DNA of 19,041 nt from Baffinella frigidus. Lineage: Eukaryota; Cryptophyceae; Cryptomonadales; Baffinellaceae. The DNA lies in assembly GCA_026770585.1 (NCBI GenBank), contig MU646336.1, positions 777,284 to 796,324 on the forward strand. Direction: 5' to 3'. The notes below the pieces were generated by a model. It saw nothing but the letters and a program-made list of their open reading frames with translations. It searched no databases and had not been told where the DNA came from. Every line of letters begins with the position of its first letter. Position 1 is the first letter of the stretch. The translations under genes were made by a program, and so were the position numbers. This document shows positions 9,154-12,502 of the stretch, in pieces.

Positions 9154-11940
9154 CACACACACACGCCCTCTCTCTCTATCTTTATCTCTCGCTCTATCTT
9201 GGGTTCAGGGTCTCCTGTCACACGTGCACCAATCGAAAGAACTCCCGGACTCTTGCACTGACGATCCCTTGCCAGGGTCGCTTGTCCTGACGAACCCTTT
9301 CAAGAGTCTACCGTAGTTGACATGACCGTGACTAAACCGGGCAAGGTTAATACCAGGGAAAGCTCTGATTAGTCAATAGCGGGATCTGATTAGTCAGGAG
9401 GAAGTATGATTAGTCCAAGGGAGGGAGCGTGACCAGAGATGTCGGGGTTGGAGAAGAGGAGGGTCTAGTTCCGCACGGGGGAAAGCTAAGCAAACCCTAA
9501 ACCCTAAACTCTGCCTCCCCCAAAAAACACTGGTACAAGTAGTCGAGAATGGTACGGTTGGGGGGGGTGACCTGGAGTGTCGGGGTTGGAGAAGAGAAGA
9601 GTCTGGTTGCGCACGGGCGACTTGAGCACAAGCTGCCAGTAGCGCGGGGAGAGCGGCACCACCGTCGGCATCCGATGCGTCCCTGCCGGGGGTGACGCTG
9701 GGTCAGCGCCGTCCGCAACCCTGAATTGGACGATCGTCGGCAAACCCGAATTGGAAGACACACTCTGAATCCTAAACCCCAAACCCCAAACCCCAAACCC
9801 AAAACCCTCAACCCTAACCCCTAAATCCTGAACACTAACCCCTAAATCCTACCTCCTAAACCCTAAACTCTAAAGCCTGAACCCTAAACCCTAAACCGTA
9901 AGCCGTAAACCGTAAACCGTAAATCCTGGACCCTAAACCCTAAACCCTAACCCCAAACCCTAAACCCTAAACCCTAAATCAAAACCCTAAAGCCCAAAGC
10001 CCAAAGCCCAAAGTCTACACCCTAAACCCTAAACCCCAACCCCCGAACCCCGAACCCCGAACCCCGAACCCCGAACCCCAAACCAGGAAGCATTCGAGGG
10101 GGTCATGCGCACCGACAAACGACTTGATGCGATCGCGATCGAACAGCGAGTATCGCCTGTCCGGCGCGAGCATGTGCCACAGCGGGGGCGTATACCACCG
10201 CCCGTACACCACAACGCCCCCCCCAACCTGAAGCAGCGTTGGGCAATCCCGTATTTAGCTTCGCGGCGGCATGATTTTGGCAAAACGGCGAATCGTCTCT
10301 AATAAATCAGAAGGTCTAGCTCTGTCCCAGTAAATTTGGGCTCGCCATTATTTCGCCCCCCCCAGAAATTTTACAGATGAATTGTGACACCTCCCCCATG
10401 AAAGTAACCTGAAAAAAATCGGGGGGGGCGAAATCATGGCGAGCCAAAATCTAAGTGGGACAGAGCTGGAAGGTTCAGAAGGCACAGACCTCCTCCGAAC
10501 GCCGGAGGATGATCGACGGGCCGATCGCGGGGCCTTGCAGGGCCCCAGACTCTTCCTCATCCCCTTCGTGCGCTCCGAGTTTGAGCAGCCCGAGCCCTCG
10601 GGCTTCTGTGATCATTACGTATCTGGGTTGGGGGTTTGGGTTTGGGGTTTGGGGGTTGGGGTTTGGGGTTTGGGGGTTAGGGTTGAGGGTTGAGGGTTGA
10701 GGGTTTGGGGTTGAGGGTTGAGGGTTTGGGGTTTAGGGTTTAGGGTTTAGGGTTTCGGGTTTAGGGTGAGGGATGAAGGGTGAAAGGTGAAGGGTGAAGG
10801 GTGAAAGGTGAAGGGTGAAGGGTGAAGGGCGTGGGGTTGCGTACGCGATCGTGCGGTTCGTCGTCATGTTCATTACCTGGGTTAGGGTTTGGGGTTGAGG
10901 GTTGAGGGTTGAGGGTTTAGGGTTTAGGGTTTAGGGTTTATGGTTCAGGGTTTACGGTTTAGGATTTAGGATTTAGGATTTAGACAGAGATCCTTTGCAT
11001 CACATTTCGGCGGGGGCACGGGAGAGTATCAAGCGAATGACAGGGATAGAAGACGAATTCCTGGAGGCTGGGAGGTTTGGGGGCGGAGGGATGATGTGAA
11101 GGAGGCGTGGACATGGTTGTTAGTTGGCGACAGCGACAGCGACGGTAGGTCTGCCTAACTTGTTTGTTTACCGACTGTTCTCAAGTCGACATGCTGGGTG
11201 TGCGGTACAAATCCGTCAACTTTGGAGCGTGAAAAAGGGCTCACCAAATTGGTGACCCCAAATAGACTGAGGCAGAGCTAGACCTCGTCCTCGGCAGCGG
11301 CAGCAAGGAACGCCTTTGCCTCGGTCGAGACGTAGTCCGTGAACCGCCCGATGACAGCCTCCGTGGCGTTGATGCTCCGGAGGTAGTCCTCGGCCTCCAT
11401 CGTGGAGGTGACGTGAAGGACCGCGTCCTTGCGCGCATGGTACTTGATCCACTCGGTCATGGTCTTGTTGTTGCGCCCGCCGCCGTAGTGGCGCTCGGCG
11501 CCGTACGAGAACCAGTGGAGGGAGGGGAAGCCGGCGATGCCGCGCTCCTTGGTGATGGCGGGGTTGTCCATGGCGTCGATCTTCGCGAGGACGACGGGGA
11601 CCCCCTCGAGGCGGAGGTGCGACGCCACCTTCTGATACACAGGCTCAAACTTTTGACAGTGGGCGCACCACGGCGCATAGAACTCGACGAGCATGTGCGG
11701 CGCAGACTTGGTCCCAAGCTCGAAGTTCCGCCCGTTGAGCACCAAGACGTCGTCGTCCCACTTGATGTGCCCGTCCCACTCGCTCATCCCCCCGGGGCGC
11801 GACCACTCCTCTGGCCGATCGTCATCGTCTTCCTGAGCACCGACGCCTGGTGCTCTCGAAAGCGCAAGCACTAAAAGCAGGGGCAGTGTCAGCGCCCGCC
11901 AATCCACGGCGCGCCGCTGCGCTCCCGGTGTCGCCTGCAT
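563..11940 (-). CDS. Protein disulfide isomerase, split gene (16 exons seen, 3' end not found)
   Basis: This gene encodes a thiol-disulfide oxidoreductase/isomerase of the secretory pathway that forms and shuffles disulfides in folding proteins. The chained exons give an a-b-b'-a' layout. There is a signal peptide (residues 1 to about 35) and an a domain with WCAHC at 91-95 and cis-Pro motif GFP at 137-139. The b and b' thioredoxin folds have no redox cysteines. The a' domain has WCGHC at 477-481 and cis-Pro motif GYP near 521-523. Residues 568-649 form an extra helical tail. Every intron is GT-AG and phases close across all 16 exons, which is hard to get by chance. The first 567 residues match a normal PDI of about 500; no KDEL-like end or stop is visible. 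Introns make up most of the span and hold telomere-like repeats, mobile elements and decayed exon copies. Splice sites are predictions, and exons 14-16 could belong to another minus-strand gene. Confidence 0.85.
668..803. repeat. 31-bp tandem repeat, about 4.4 units
   Basis: The unit is CAGTCCATGTATGTTCGTGG followed by TACGAATTAAT, with small differences. It separates the two UVR exon copies and lies in the predicted intron between exons 15 and 16. Confidence 0.85.
806..894 (-). pseudogene. Echo of exon 16 (UVR exon)
   Basis: This copy has acceptor AAACAG|GAGGAG and the same coding text through QKIAGHQL. It ends in GGCGATACATGG with no GT donor, running into the 31-bp tandem repeat and then a stop. 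It may be dead or an alternative last exon. Confidence 0.7.
985..1074 (-). CDS. Possible PDI exon 15 (basic helical segment)
   Basis: The acceptor is GACGCAG|GCACTG and the donor GATGTG|GTAAAG; 30 codons, phase 0 both ends. It reads ALKQLRVKAMRGRVVKERR and more. Support is only frame, splice sites and helical content. Part of it is repeated in inverted orientation at 1395-1462, so it may instead be one arm of a fold-back element. Skipping it keeps the frame. Confidence 0.42.
1018..1462. repeat. Fold-back element overlapping exon 15
   Basis: Arms 1018-1082 and 1395-1462 share CCTCCTCTCCTTGACCACTC and CCCCGCATCGCTTTTACACG with only a few differences. The interior holds TC-rich tandem repeats. 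The left arm is the proposed exon 15, so the right arm is an inverted partial copy of it. Confidence 0.65.
1205..1372. repeat. TC-rich tandem repeat
   Basis: Irregular units of TATTTCTATTTCTCTTCCTG with CTCCATCAATCCAAAAAT, in the middle of the fold-back element. Open frames here are low complexity. Confidence 0.8.
1506..1530 (-). pseudogene. Echo of exon 14 donor end
   Basis: Minus strand AGAGAGATTGCG|GTACTCCCC repeats the last codons and donor of exon 14; upstream it diverges. Confidence 0.45.
1612..1674 (-). pseudogene. Two nested echoes of exon 14 donor end
   Basis: GCTGCTGAGATTGCGG and GCTGCTGAAACCGCG|GTACTCC on the minus strand repeat the LAAEIA|GTACTC end of exon 14 twice, with a stop between. 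Confidence 0.5.
1710..1772 (-). CDS. PDI exon 14 (helical C-terminal extension)
   Basis: The acceptor is GAAGCAG|GTGCTG and the donor ATCGCG|GTACTC; 21 codons in phase 0. It reads VLVEEAKRADYLETLLAAEI plus A, an amphipathic helix or coiled-coil stretch. It lies beyond the normal end of a PDI. Partial copies of its 3' end lie at 1506-1530 and 1612-1674. Confidence 0.62.
1777..2012. repeat. Telomere-like degenerate block in PDI intron 13
   Basis: Units of TTTGGGG, TTGAGGG and TTTAGGG with the G-rich strand on plus; interrupted by unique sequence at 1936-1985. The rest of the intron (2013-2307) is non-repetitive apart from short CTCTGCNGAG palindromes. Confidence 0.85.
2308..2367 (-). CDS. PDI exon 13 (last a' helix)
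   Basis: The acceptor is ATACAG|GATCGA and the donor CTTCAG|GTCCGA; 20 codons in phase 0. It reads DRRELPELAAFIEKNAVSLQ, matching the 'GERTLDGFKKFLESG' helix that ends the a' domain. Confidence 0.8.
2609..2713 (-). CDS. PDI exon 12 (a' domain, cis-proline)
   Basis: The acceptor is CTTCCAG|GTGCCG and the donor CAG|GTACTG; 35 codons. It reads VPEGIPVKGYPTLLFWPA, then PAPIVFQ. The GYP cis-proline and FWPA match the PDI a' 'SFPTLKFFPA' segment. A truncated copy lies at 2848-2894. Confidence 0.87.
2848..2894 (-). pseudogene. Echo of exon 12, truncated
   Basis: Acceptor CCCCAG|GTGCCG, then VPQGIPVKGYPTLLF and a TGA stop. The flanking intron sequence is duplicated as well (compare 2765-2840 with 2925-2995), showing a tandem duplication of roughly 170-180 bp. 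Confidence 0.75.
3141..3294. mobile_element. Hairpin MITE in PDI intron 11
   Basis: About 154 bp, almost all inverted repeat. Arms of about 60 bp share TTATCCGGG, ATTTTTCTTTCATTTGATGG and AAAATTACTACACA with few mismatches, leaving a loop of about 20 bp. No coding capacity. Confidence 0.75.
3309..3355 (-). CDS. PDI exon 11 (a' domain)
   Basis: The acceptor is GCGCAG|GCAACC and the donor AAG|GTGCGT. It reads NLTIVIAEMDATVSK, matching 'NIVIAKMDSTANEV' of PDI a' domains. Phase 1 in, phase 0 out. NLT is a possible glycosylation site. Confidence 0.85.
3653..3711 (-). CDS. PDI exon 10 (a' active site CGHC)
   Basis: The acceptor is CTAACAG|GTGCGG and the donor GAAG|GTCGGC. It reads CGHCKAMKTPYMELVDYFE. 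This supplies the classic redox motif directly after the FFAPW of exon 9, with matching phase. Confidence 0.87.
3714..3912. repeat. Telomere-like degenerate block in PDI intron 9
   Basis: TTTAGGG, TTCAGGG and a run of TTTCGGG units, G-rich on plus. Confidence 0.85.
3917..3992 (-). pseudogene. Echo of exon 9, 3' part
   Basis: It codes for LVDTINDPERDVLVKFFAPW with an intact CCCTG|GTCTGC donor, but no acceptor upstream, only telomere-like sequence. Confidence 0.72.
4063..4181 (-). CDS. PDI exon 9 (start of a' domain)
   Basis: The acceptor is GAGCAG|AACTTG and the donor CCCTG|GTCAAC. It contains an acidic linker NLDDDVMYPDD, then PVRKLNAKTLLDTINDPE and DVLVKFFAPW, the hallmark strand before a PDI active site. 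The final TG joins the G of exon 10 to make Trp. Decayed copies lie on both sides (3917-3992 and 4300-4364). Confidence 0.87.
4189..4257. repeat. CACACC-rich short tandem repeat
   Basis: About three units of roughly 24 bp around CCACACCACACGATT just upstream of exon 9. Confidence 0.6.
4300..4364 (-). pseudogene. Echo of exon 9, 5' part
   Basis: Acceptor AGTAG|AATTTG, then NLDDDEMYPDAPVRKPNAKT LL, diverging after that and lacking the active-site strand and donor. It complements the 3' echo at 3917-3992. Confidence 0.7.
4463..4650. repeat. Minisatellite, about 36-bp unit, five copies
   Basis: The unit contains GGACACGACTGGTACTATCA followed by GGGTTGGACGTGT. Spacing varies by a few bases. In PDI intron 8. 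Confidence 0.8.
5092..5229. mobile_element. Degenerate hairpin element in PDI intron 8
   Basis: Arms around AGCCTTTCTAAAAAGGGTTT and its partner AGCTTTCTAGAAAGCGTTT (inverted) match at roughly 70-75% by eye. An old MITE is likely. Confidence 0.45.
5291..5427. mobile_element. Introner-like element, copy A (TSD GGATACC)
   Basis: 137 bp, with ends TAGCGCTGCCCAAC and the complement of TAGCTCTTTCTCAG. It is flanked by a perfect 7-bp duplication GGATACC (5284-5290 and 5428-5434). Read on the minus strand it starts GTATCCTAG after a GAG and ends GCGCTAG|GTATCC, so splicing would restore the uninterrupted target. The interior (CTCAAGTTGACAC..GTACAAATCCGTC) is shared with the copies at 5461, 11146 and 18595. 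Confidence 0.75.
5434..5463 (-). CDS. Possible 30-bp microexon between two introner copies
   Basis: Minus strand GAGACAG|CTAGTG to TTCGAG|GTATCC reads LVIRLDKTFE in phase 0. It sits between elements 5291-5427 and 5461-5594 and is bounded by their splice sites. Its text is a distant relative of the EMVAVEKISQ exon at matching codon positions. It may be real, or only target DNA between two insertions. Confidence 0.3.
5461..5594. mobile_element. Introner-like element, copy B
   Basis: 134 bp, opposite orientation to copy A, with ends TAGCTGTCTCCGTC and the complement of CTAACTCTGTCTCAC. Flanks GGATCAC and GGATACC are an imperfect 7-bp duplication. On the minus strand it would provide donor CAG|GTATCC and acceptor GACAG or GCTAG. 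Confidence 0.68.
5602..5631 (-). pseudogene. Echo of the cassette exon
   Basis: It repeats EMVAVEKMSQ|GTATCC on the minus strand. Its 5' part is replaced by the inverted-repeat element 5633-5812, so no acceptor is left. Confidence 0.5.
5633..5812. mobile_element. MITE-like element, 20/21-bp terminal inverted repeats
   Basis: 180 bp with ends TGATCGAGCACCCTTTT (17 bp perfect, 20 of 21 overall). No coding capacity. It cuts the echo at 5602-5631. No clear target duplication. Confidence 0.72.
5837..5884 (-). CDS. Possible cassette exon in PDI intron 8
   Basis: 48 bp with acceptor TTCGCAG|GGGGTC and donor CCCAG|GTATCC, reading GVTCPGEMVAVEKISQ. It enters and leaves in phase 0, so it could be inserted between exons 8 and 9 without breaking the frame. 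Exons 8 and 9 already make a normal-length PDI linker, so it is not needed. I do not recognise the peptide. It is partly duplicated at 5602-5631. Confidence 0.35.
5913..6633. other. Intron 8 stretch without recognised gene
   Basis: I see no exon here. From 6380 to 6630 the phrase ATGGCTCCAACTCTG recurs about five times with variation. 6541-6570 holds the small palindrome CCTACGGTACTAGCTACCGT AGG, and 6314-6330 a short TTTAGGG run. Confidence 0.5.
6634..6715 (-). CDS. PDI exon 8 (end of b')
   Basis: The acceptor is ATCAG|GTACATG and the donor AAAGAG|GTGCGT. One base completes Met, then it reads YMLDQKQVTHNLTTIASEAM and SGDDCKE. This matches the '[20 protein letters not shown]' helix that closes b'. 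It leaves in phase 0. Two decayed copies lie at 6938-7016 and 7403-7436. Confidence 0.78.
6938..7016 (-). pseudogene. Echo of exon 8 with internal tandem duplication
   Basis: The minus strand reads LDQTQVTHN twice in a row, then LTAIA and a stop. The 27-bp unit is duplicated exactly. The acceptor is degraded. Confidence 0.7.
7159..7391. repeat. 56-bp tandem repeat
   Basis: Units of ACCACGATTACCACGATTCA, TGGCTACATCCGAGTCCACG and more, about four copies and nearly identical, so recently expanded. In PDI intron 7. Confidence 0.85.
7403..7436 (-). pseudogene. Echo of exon 8, 5' end
   Basis: ACCAG|GTACATG, then YMLDQKQATRNH, after which it enters the 56-bp tandem repeat. Confidence 0.62.
7678..7872. 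repeat. Telomere-like GGTGTAG array in PDI intron 7
   Basis: More than 25 units of GGGTGTA/GGGTGCA/GGGTGTG. On the minus strand it makes long repetitive open frames (TPYTLHP) that are not genes. Confidence 0.9.
7879..7945 (-). pseudogene. Echo of exon 7
   Basis: It repeats the MQYFG start and the ELDEGEM end with an internal deletion and frameshift. The acceptor is CTG|GTAATG, not AG. It shares its flank (CAGGAATGCTACGGCGAGAA) with the echo at 8056-8130. Confidence 0.65.
8056..8130 (-). pseudogene. Echo of exon 7
   Basis: MQYFG then a deletion of the MAAADF codons with frameshift; the other end keeps VLDKGEM. The acceptor is mutated (CTG|GTGATG). Confidence 0.65.
8188..8212 (-). pseudogene. 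Short echo of exon 7 end
   Basis: ELDTGEM coding on the minus strand, in the same sequence context as the ends of the other exon 7 copies. Confidence 0.4.
8246..8281. repeat. (GA)n microsatellite
   Basis: GAGAGAGA with single interruptions, in PDI intron 7 next to the exon 7 donor. Confidence 0.9.
8302..8390 (-). CDS. PDI exon 7 (b' domain)
   Basis: The acceptor is ATCGCAG|GTGATG and the donor GAGAT|GTGCGT. It reads VMQYFGMAAADFPSVVVAKA, then GGGELDKGEM, matching the b' segment '[20 protein letters not shown]'. Of several copies in this intron it is the only one with full length, open frame and both splice sites, so it is taken as the working exon. Confidence 0.8.
8441..8526. repeat. AGGGTCGCGACC tandem repeat
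   Basis: Four units of about 22-25 bp around a palindromic GGGTCGCGACCC core, followed by CTCTAAACG. Confidence 0.75.
8529..8579 (-). pseudogene. Echo of exon 7, 5' half
   Basis: Acceptor TTTGCAG|GTGATG and VMQYFGMAAADFPSVVA, then loss of similarity at a GGGTCGCGACC tandem repeat. Confidence 0.68.
8764..8812 (-). pseudogene. Echo of exon 7, 5' half
   Basis: VMQYFEMPAADFPSVVI with the acceptor degraded to CCAA. It marks the 5' side of the cluster of exon 7 copies. Confidence 0.65.
8996..9087 (-). CDS. PDI exon 6 (b' domain)
   Basis: The acceptor is CTCGCAG|GGCACG and the donor ACG|GTAACC. It reads RMHAFEKVAATFFGRVLFLQ followed by INSNLTT, corresponding to the helix and strand '[20 protein letters not shown]' of PDI b'. 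Phase 1 enters and phase 0 leaves. Confidence 0.8.
9120..9164. repeat. (CA)n microsatellite
   Basis: About 22 CA units with one AAAC interruption, in PDI intron 5, followed by a short (CT)n run. Confidence 0.92.
9431..9480 (-). pseudogene. Echo of exon 5, 3' half
   Basis: CPVRN, a TAG stop, then TLLFSNPDIS and a GTCACG donor-like end. The repeated text includes the plus-strand block GTCGGGGTTGGAGAAGAG seen in exon 5. Confidence 0.65.
9572..9682 (-). CDS. PDI exon 5 (start of b' domain)
   Basis: The acceptor is CGGCAG|GGACGC and the donor CCAG|GTCACC, with phase 1 in and 1 out. It reads MPTVVPLSPRYWQLVL, then NQTLLFSNPDTP. This matches the b' start of PDIs (LPLVIEFTEQ... then HILLFL). NQT is a possible glycosylation site. 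A decayed copy lies at 9431-9480. Confidence 0.8.
9769..10083. repeat. Telomere-like block in inverted orientation (C-rich on plus), PDI intron 4
   Basis: CCCTAAA, CCCCAAA, CCGTAAA and CCCCGAA units. With a short piece at 9491-9512 this is the only substantial block whose G-rich strand is minus; all the other large blocks have it on plus. Confidence 0.9.
10113..10227 (-). CDS. PDI exon 4 (end of b domain)
   Basis: The acceptor is GCTTCAG|GTTGGG and the donor GTCG|GTGCGC. It reads VVVYGRWYTPPLW and then DRDRIKSFV, matching the last strand and helix of a PDI b domain. A later GT at 10083 would also keep an open frame. The earlier donor was chosen because it restores phase with exon 5 and gives the expected IKSFVGTHRMPTVVPL junction. 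Confidence 0.72.
10317..10468. mobile_element. Inverted-repeat element in PDI intron 3 with introner-type ends
   Basis: 152 bp with about 48-bp imperfect arms starting TAGCTCTGTCCCA and running through GGCTCGCCAT and CGCCCCCCCC. Flanks GAAGGTC and GAAGGTT form a 7-bp near-perfect duplication. It shares the TAGCTCTG terminus and TSD length with copies A-D but not their interior. Confidence 0.7.
10490..10622 (-). CDS. PDI exon 3 (b domain)
   Basis: The exon holds one base plus 44 codons, with acceptor CCCAG|ATACG and donor GAGGAG|GTCTGT. The text includes LLKLGAHEGDEEES and GPAIGPSIILRRSEE, which resembles the b-domain segment that precedes and forms the strand around 'GPAIVLYRKFDEG' in PDIs. 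Both phases agree with the neighbouring exons. Confidence 0.65.
10623..10985. repeat. Telomere-like blocks in PDI introns 1 and 2
   Basis: TTTGGGG, TTGAGGG, TTTAGGG and a GGTGAAG run (10765-10830), split by exon 2 at 10845-10876. G-rich strand on plus. Confidence 0.88.
10845..10876 (-). CDS. PDI exon 2 (b domain, 32 bp)
   Basis: This microexon reads VMNMTTNRTI plus two bases of Ala. Its acceptor is CCCAG|GTAATG and its donor GC|GTACGC. It was inferred from position and phase: exon 1 ends in phase 0, and the two leftover bases (GC) join the single A of exon 3 to make GCA. The content fits the first strand of a PDI b domain. It is the shortest exon and therefore among the less certain. Confidence 0.55.
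11146..11281. mobile_element. Introner-like element, copy C, at the 5' splice site of PDI intron 1
   Basis: 136 bp with ends TAGGTCTGCCTAA and TAGCTCTGCCTCA (inverted). The interior matches copies A, B and D. PDI exon 1 stops three bases before it, so the intron 1 donor GTCTAG straddles the element end. No clear target duplication is left. Confidence 0.7.
11284..11940 (-). CDS. PDI exon 1: signal peptide, a domain, start of b domain
   Basis: This exon has 219 codons. The start was chosen at 11940-11938 because it puts a hydrophobic stretch (LTLPLLLVLAL) directly at the N-terminus with a likely cut after GVGA. An in-frame ATG at 12027 would add 29 mostly basic residues ahead of the signal. 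An acidic patch EDDDD follows the signal peptide. The a domain carries VEFYAPWCAHC and GFPSLHWF. Possible N-glycosylation sites are NKT (158) and NAT (191). The active site is CAHC rather than the usual CGHC. The exon ends GAG|GTCTAG. If the donor is not used, translation stops two codons later. The intron begins exactly at the edge of an introner-like element (11146-11281). Confidence 0.85.
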
Positions 11941-12403
11941 CTTTCTCCCGAATCCCCTCAATCTCCCTCCCTTTCTCCTTCTACGCGCCCTAGTGGAACA
12001 CCCTGATGGCGGATGAGTCACCTTCACCCCGGATTTGGCTGGGCAAATCTAGCTCGAGGGGGGTATTTCAAAAGTCAATACCGTCAGGGTTTTCGAAGAG
12101 CCCGGGGCCATATCGTTCAAAAGTTGACAAACGGCTCCAAGAACGGGATAAAGGCTCCAAGAACGGGCAGGAATGCCCACTCAAAAATTCTCATCGCCCA
12201 TCAGCCCAGGTTCATCGAGATTCGCCAGGCACCCCCTGCAGCAAGCCCGCTTGTGCTGTGCATGCGTGGCGTTGCGAGCCTAGCGATACTCCCTGTGTGT
12301 CATCTGGCCGAGACACCGCCGCGAGTCTGCCTCCCCGTAGTCTGCAAGAATCCGCACACGACTTGAATCCCGTGCACTGATTGCGAACTGTGTGTGGGCA
12401 GCA
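11941..12403. promoter_or_regulatory. Divergent intergenic region between PDI and FKBP starts
   Basis: 463 bp separates the two start codons, which point away from each other, so it probably holds both promoters and 5' leaders. I see no clear TATA box. The repeated phrase GGCTCCAAGAACGGG occurs twice around 12133-12168. The region is free of telomere-like heptamers, unlike nearly all other non-coding DNA here. Confidence 0.5.
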
Positions 12404-12502
12404 ATGTCGGCCATCGCGGGATACAAGACCACGTTCGAGCTTGTCAAGGCCGGCAGCGGCGCTCTCGTCTCGAAGGGCTGCACGGTCACCGTTCACGCGA
12501 CG
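12404..12502 (+). CDS. FKBP exon 1
   Basis: 33 codons, MSAIAGYKTTFELVKAGSGA and so on to VTVHAT; donor ACG|GTGAGG. First ATG in frame. Confidence 0.88.

Noticed and set aside
10084-10112. Longer exon 4 ending at CTG|GTTTGG
   Set aside because: Open but leaves the wrong phase for exon 5 and adds residues that duplicate the place of the exon 5 start.
11150-11280. PDI exon 1 continuing through the introner-like element to exon-like sequence at about 11150
   Set aside because: Splicing to the far element end gives a basic, repetitive peptide (TYRRCRCRQ) unlike any PDI, while exon 2 fits in phase.
11413-11874. 153-codon plus-strand open frame
   Set aside because: Exact antisense of the PDI a domain; GC-rich codon shadow.
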